DNA of 17,955 nucleotides, taken from positions 1-17,955 of the forward strand of contig JAJZDL010000028.1 in the NCBI GenBank assembly GCA_021851465.1, read 5' to 3'. This DNA comes from Acidobacteriota bacterium (GTDB lineage Bacteria > Acidobacteriota > Terriglobia > Terriglobales > Acidobacteriaceae). Positions 14,834-17,955 of the stretch are shown here, one piece after another (the first letter of the stretch is position 1; each line of letters starts with the position of its first letter). The notes beneath the pieces are model-generated. The model was given only the letters and a program-made list of their open reading frames with translations, was not told the DNA's origin and ran no database searches. The position numbers were made by a program, and so were the translations under genes.

Positions 14834-15508
14834 ATGAGCGGCTACTTCGATCAGACGCTGGCGCAGTTGAAGGAGTTTGAGGGGTGCGTGCCATGGATGT
14901 ACCGCGACAGCGTGGGCCGGGTGACGGTGGGGGTTGGACTGATGCTGCCGGATGCGGCGGCGGCGTGCGGGTTGCCGTTTACGGTTGGGAGTGGGGTGGG
15001 TGTACCGGCGACGGCGGAGCAGATTGAGGGGGATTTTGCGCGTGTCTCCGCACTGACAATGGGCCGGTTGCCGTCGTTCTACCGGGCGATGGGCTCGCTG
15101 GAGCTGCCGGAGGCGGCGATCGATGAGAGGCTGCGCGCGGTGCTGACGGGCTTCGAAGCGACGCTGCAGGCGCGCCTGGCGGGCTACGACACGCTGCCCG
15201 ACGGGGTGAAGATGGCGCTGCTGGATATGGCGTACAACCTGGGGCCGGAGGGGTTGCTGCAGGGCTATCCGCGGATGATCCATGCAGTGGAGACGGGCGC
15301 GTGGGCGGAGGCGGCCGCGCAGAGCGGGCGGGAGGGGATCGGTGCGGCGCGCAATGCATGGACGCGACAGCAGATGCTGTCGGCCGTGGTGGGCGCGATC
15401 CATGCGGAGGTTGAGGCGGTGGAGAAGAGCGCGGGCGGGTGGCTGCGGCGGTTGTGGAGCGGAGTGCGGCGCGTTCTGCGCTGGGGCCGGAAGGACTGCT
15501 GCAGGTAG
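14834..15508 (+). CDS. GH24 phage-type lysozyme with cationic C-terminal tail
   Basis: A 224-aa muramidase of glycoside hydrolase family 24 (T4 lysozyme type). The catalytic triad keeps T4 spacing: Glu16 (KEFEG), Asp25 (YRDSVG) and Thr31 (VTVGVG), at +9 and +6. Later blocks are DGVKMALLDMAYNLGPEGL and a helix rich in Ala/Glu. No signal peptide or membrane anchor is visible at the N-terminus. The last 25 residues (GGWLRRLWSGVRRVLRWGRKD) are Trp/Arg-rich and can form an amphipathic cationic helix, as in some endolysins of Gram-negative phages. The ATG at 14834 is preferred over TTG 14825; the Shine-Dalgarno is poor in both cases. There is no holin or phage structural gene nearby, so it may be a domesticated phage gene or a cell-wall remodelling enzyme. 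Confidence 0.8.
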   Translation: MSGYFDQTLAQLKEFEGCVPWMYRDSVGRVTVGVGLMLPDAAAACGLPFTVGSGVGVPATAEQIEGDFARVSALTMGRLPSFYRAMGSLELPEAAIDERLRAVLTGFEATLQARLAGYDTLPDGVKMALLDMAYNLGPEGLLQGYPRMIHAVETGAWAEAAAQSGREGIGAARNAWTRQQMLSAVVGAIHAEVEAVEKSAGGWLRRLWSGVRRVLRWGRKDCCR

Positions 15509-15549
15509 TGCGACATCCCATCGATTGCTGCGTGAAGGGGAGGTTGAAA

Positions 15550-15641
15550 TGGCGGAGAGGGGGAGATTCGAACTCCCGATAGCCTTGCGACTATGTCTGA
15601 TTTCGAGTCAGGTGCATTCAACCGGGCTCTGCCACCTCTCC
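15550..15641 (-). tRNA. tRNA-Ser (anticodon CGA)
   Basis: A serine tRNA with acceptor arms GGAGAGG and CCTCTCC, G discriminator, and encoded CCA (15550-15552). The anticodon loop CTCGAAA gives anticodon CGA at 15603-15605 (codon UCG). A long variable arm, typical of tRNA-Ser, lies between the anticodon and T arms. The T arm carries GTTCGAATC. Only the 3' flank of the GH24 gene is close, so the transcription unit is probably the tRNA alone. Confidence 0.96.
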
Positions 15642-15651
15642 ACCCAGGCTT

Positions 15652-15680
15652 AGTTTACCGGTAGCGCCGCCAAGGCGCAA
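15652..15680 (-). promoter_or_regulatory. Candidate promoter of tRNA-Ser
   Basis: On the minus strand TTGCGC (15675-15680) and TAAACT (15652-15657) are separated by exactly 17 bp. The start would fall about 4 nt before the mature tRNA at 15641, as is usual for tRNA genes. Confidence 0.45.
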
Positions 15681-15700
15681 TCAATCATGGTGCAATCGAA

Positions 15701-15715
15701 CGACTGATTCAGTCG
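15701..15715. repeat. 15-bp perfect palindrome upstream of tRNA-Ser promoter
   Basis: CGACTGA and TCAGTCG are perfect complements around a central T. The site is about 20 bp upstream of the predicted -35 of tRNA-Ser and about 70 bp after the TsaB-RimI stop. It may be an operator, part of a terminator for the fusion gene, or chance. No T-run follows. Confidence 0.3.
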
Positions 15716-15784
15716 CGGCCCGAATTCATTGTTCGCATTTTCAGGTTCCCTCGATCGCCGCACGGCGGAGAGAACGCGCTCCTG

Positions 15785-17233
15785 TCAATTGTCCTGCTTT
15801 GCGGCATGGGTGAAGCCGTTTGCTTGCGGCCAATCCTGCGCTTCGGGTCCGACCGGCACCTGAAGGCGCAGGAGGAGCGCGTCGTCCTCGGGGTCACGGT
15901 AGTAGCGCGGGCGCCGGGCGACGAGGGTGAATCCGAGCCCTGTATAGAGGGCGACTGCGGCGGCGCTGGCGGCGCGGACTTCGAGAACGGCCTCGGTTGC
16001 GCCGTGGGAACGGCACCAGTCGAGCACGGAGCGACAGAGAGCGCGAGCGATTCCGGCGCGGCGTGCGTTGGCGGCCACGACGACGCTCTCCAATTCGGCG
16101 ACGCGAAGCTGTGCGACCCGATTTGTGGCGTCTTGCGGCGAGGGGCCGTGCGGCGCGGGATGGCCAGTGGTGGGATGGAGCAGTCCGACGGCGAAGCCGA
16201 GGAGCGAACCTTGCGCGCAGGCGACGATGAGACAGCGCTGCGCGGCGGTGGAATCGAGCAGGGCGGCGTAGGCCGAGGGTGGCCAGTGCGGCGCGTTCTC
16301 CGTAGCGCGCTCCAAGGCCAGCACTGCGTCGAGGTCCGCAGCCACGGCGCGGCGCAGATGGAAGTGCTGCTGCGTCATTGCGCGGGCGTTCCAGGCTGGG
16401 GCTGGGTTCGGCTGCGTTGCAGCGGCGGTGGGCTGCGCGAAGATCTCGGCGTCGCTGCGGCGCAGGTAGTTGGCGTCGATGGTTGCGGGGTCGTCGAAGG
16501 TGCGTTGCTGGATCCGAGCGAGGACCAGAGGCAGGGCATCCTGCGCGGTGGGTTCGGCGACGAGTTGCGGAGCGAGCGTGGCGAGCGATCCAGCGAGGGG
16601 CGGTTCGCAGACCACGACGAGCTGCGCCGAAGCAGCGAACGGCAAACTCTGCGGCACTTTCCCTCCCGTGGCGTCGGCATCCGCAACGGTGTGCGCCGCT
16701 GCGAAGCTTGCAGCGAGGCCGGGTGGAGGGCCGCTCGTTGGGGAGTAATCGAGCGAGGACAGGAGTTCTCCGCGCGTCAACAGCACCTCGCGGAGACAGG
16801 CCCCGTCACGGTAGATGCCGGAGTAGAACTCGCCGCGACCAGCGTCGAGGAGGGCGTGGACGAGCACGGCGTTCGGCACGACCGCTGAACCGGGAGACTT
16901 CGCGAGGCTGGCAAGCACCGCGAGGCGCGAGACGGCGACCAGCGGCCGGTTGAGGGCGTGGCAGAGGCCCTTGGCGGCGCTCAGCCCGACGCGCACACCG
17001 GTAAAGGAGCCGGGGCCATGCACGACAGCCACGGCGTCCAACGACTCCAAGCCAGTGCCGGGTTGCAGTCCGGTCGTGCCGCGTGCCGCGAGTTCCTGAA
17101 TGGTTGGGAGGAGCCGCTCGGCTGCTGAACGACCGGGAAGGCTGGCCGAGGCGATGTGTGCGGGCGAGCGAACGGTGTCGGCCAGGGCCACGCTGCCGGT
17201 TGCGCCGCAGGTGTCGATGAGCAGGATCTTCAT
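15785..17233 (-). CDS. tsaB: TsaB-RimI fusion: t6A-synthesis subunit plus GNAT acetyltransferase
   Basis: A 482-aa two-domain protein. Residues 1-230 are TsaB, the non-catalytic Kae1-like partner that dimerises with TsaD to make N6-threonylcarbamoyladenosine at position 37 of ANN-decoding tRNAs. Markers are MKILLIDTCGATGSVAL and GPGSFTGVRVGLSAAKGL at 73-90. From about residue 286 (MTQQHFHLRRAVAADLDAVL) comes a GNAT domain of RimI type, with the acetyl-CoA loop RRAGIA and the closing block ALYTGLGFTLVARRPRYY. RimI acetylates the N-terminal Ala of ribosomal protein S18. A proline/alanine-rich linker (about 265-285) joins them. The ATG at 17233 is supported by the conserved start MKILLIDT; the frame upstream to 17335 is not conserved-looking. 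No clear Shine-Dalgarno. tsaD and tsaE are not in the window. Confidence 0.9.
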   Translation of the reverse strand: MKILLIDTCGATGSVALADTVRSPAHIASASLPGRSAAERLLPTIQELAARGTTGLQPGTGLESLDAVAVVHGPGSFTGVRVGLSAAKGLCHALNRPLVAVSRLAVLASLAKSPGSAVVPNAVLVHALLDAGRGEFYSGIYRDGACLREVLLTRGELLSSLDYSPTSGPPPGLAASFAAAHTVADADATGGKVPQSLPFAASAQLVVVCEPPLAGSLATLAPQLVAEPTAQDALPLVLARIQQRTFDDPATIDANYLRRSDAEIFAQPTAAATQPNPAPAWNARAMTQQHFHLRRAVAADLDAVLALERATENAPHWPPSAYAALLDSTAAQRCLIVACAQGSLLGFAVGLLHPTTGHPAPHGPSPQDATNRVAQLRVAELESVVVAANARRAGIARALCRSVLDWCRSHGATEAVLEVRAASAAAVALYTGLGFTLVARRPRYYRDPEDDALLLRLQVPVGPEAQDWPQANGFTHAAKQDN

Positions 17234-17377
17234 TGTTGAATCTGCCGTTGAGTAGGGTGCTTCCGTTCGCGAAGATGCTGGCGTAGGACTGTTGCGCCGA
17301 GTATACAGCAAAGAGGAAAGATCCCCTGCCGGCATGACCGATCCAATCCAGGCAAACGCATTTGAAGATCGGTGGTT

Positions 17378-17848
17378 TCAAGGATGAAGAGCAACGGGGT
17401 TGCAGGTGCGGTGCCAGCATGTCATGTAGTCGAATTTGGGCAGGAAGACATCCGCTGGGCACTTCCATCCGAGTGATTTTCGGGGTCTTGTGATGGGGGC
17501 CCGAGCGATGGCATCGAGACCGTTCTGGGAGTGGACGCTGAGCTCTTCTCCCATGGGCAGGGTCTGTCGCAGCAGAGCGACGACCTCGGCTCGGAGATCG
17601 CCGCGCGGCATGGCGTAGATGGCCTGGTAGATGGTCTCGTGCGAAAAGTGGAGGTCGGGGTCCTTCGGGTGCATGCGCTTGAGCGTTCGCGGGCCGGCTC
17701 GGGCGACAAACCCGCGGCAAACTGCTCCACCACGGCGTTCCAGGCGGCTGTGCCAACCACCAGCTTGTGTTCCACACGCGGCTTGCGGGACAGCCGAACG
17801 GCCCGCTGCTGGGCCTCGGCCGCGCTGTACGGCGACGATATGCGCTGT
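17378..17848 (-). pseudogene. IS30-family transposase remnant, frameshifted and internally deleted
   Basis: Degraded transposase on the minus strand. The upstream frame reads PYSAAEAQQRAVRLSRKPRV and then VEHKLVVGTAAWNAVVEQFA, ending GLSPEPARE. Near 17690 coding shifts to a second frame, with RTLKRMHPKDPDLHFSHETI continuing to LRAEVVALLRQ, the helix-turn-helix region of IS30 proteins. Directly after LLRQ comes TLPMGEELSVHSQNGLDAI, then RPRKSLGWKCPADVF, which is the family's C-terminal end. The whole DDE catalytic core (roughly 180 residues in intact relatives) is missing. In full-length IS30 proteins an LLRQ is also found just before the LPKG segment, so the deletion probably joined two LLRQ-coding stretches. 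The protein cannot be active. No terminal inverted repeats were identified. Confidence 0.8.
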
Positions 17849-17955
17849 TGTCAAGGGCGGACTAAAAGGAGACCAGGGTGGCGGAGTAAAAGGGAGCCAT
17901 TGTGAGTCTGCGATGTTTCTTGGGGACTGCAGGGGCGAGGGCCTCTGGAGCGTAG
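17849..17955. mobile_element. IS21-like terminus with tandem internal repeats (runs off right edge)
   Basis: TGTCAAG at 17849 starts a block with two 20-bp direct repeats, GGCGGACTAAAAGGAGACCA (17856-17875) and GGCGGAGTAAAAGGGAGCCA (17880-17899), 24 bp apart and 16 of 20 identical. This TGTCAA plus repeated GGCGG-n-TAAAA-n-CCA pattern resembles the multiple-repeat ends of IS21-family elements as I recall them. It directly abuts the 5' part of the IS30 remnant, suggesting insertion into it. No istA or istB coding sequence can be recognised in the remaining 56 bp. Confidence 0.4.

Noticed and set aside
15664..15678. Small hairpin GCGCC/GGCGC as a terminator after TsaB-RimI
   Set aside because: Only 5 bp of stem, no T-run, and it overlaps the predicted -35 region of the tRNA-Ser promoter.
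1..17955. CRISPR array, retron, toxin-antitoxin or defence island
   Set aside because: No spaced direct repeats, no cas-like or reverse-transcriptase motifs, and no toxin-antitoxin pair were found on either strand.

Overview
The window is a high-GC bacterial chromosome segment. Gene content (sedolisin-type secreted protease, DUF4142 protein, oligopeptidase B, PspC/zinc-ribbon protein) and an intergenic repeat that reads MRGFFAxLRMT in one frame suggest an Acidobacteriota soil bacterium of the Terriglobus/Granulicella/Edaphobacter type. That placement is inference, since there is no rRNA or other taxonomic marker here.

Left part (1-4000): the start of an AldA-like aldehyde dehydrogenase runs off the left edge. 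It is followed by what looks like a nitric-oxide/nitrosative-stress locus: a hemerythrin-domain protein and an AhbD/NirJ-related radical SAM/SPASM protein on the minus strand, and a divergent NnrS-like membrane protein on the plus strand. The intergene between the last two carries a near-perfect palindrome (2600-2621) of CRP/FNR-family shape that could control both directions.

Middle part (4100-8300): an unrecognised 169-aa protein (minus), then on the plus strand a 65-aa zinc-ribbon protein overlapping an exported TPR protein, and a zinc-ribbon/PspC protein overlapping lysA (diaminopimelate decarboxylase) through a TTGA junction. lysA converges on ptrB (oligopeptidase B, minus). The convergent gap holds one full and two partial copies of the dispersed repeat and a hairpin.

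Right part (10500-17955): an exported DUF4142 protein (plus) converges on a 1002-aa secreted S53 sedolisin (minus) across another repeat copy and a perfect 16-bp stem-loop. Then come a GH24 lysozyme with a cationic amphipathic tail, tRNA-Ser(CGA) and a fused TsaB-RimI gene (tRNA t6A modification plus ribosomal-protein/GNAT acetylation). The right edge is a mobile-element graveyard: a frameshifted, internally deleted IS30-family transposase remnant abutting IS21-like terminal repeats.

The most interesting points are the shared operator of the NO locus, the IS30 remnant whose DDE core seems to have been lost between two LLRQ-coding segments, the lysozyme's cationic tail, the sedolisin's C-terminal layout, and the TsaB-RimI fusion. 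No clearly new defence or CRISPR system is visible.
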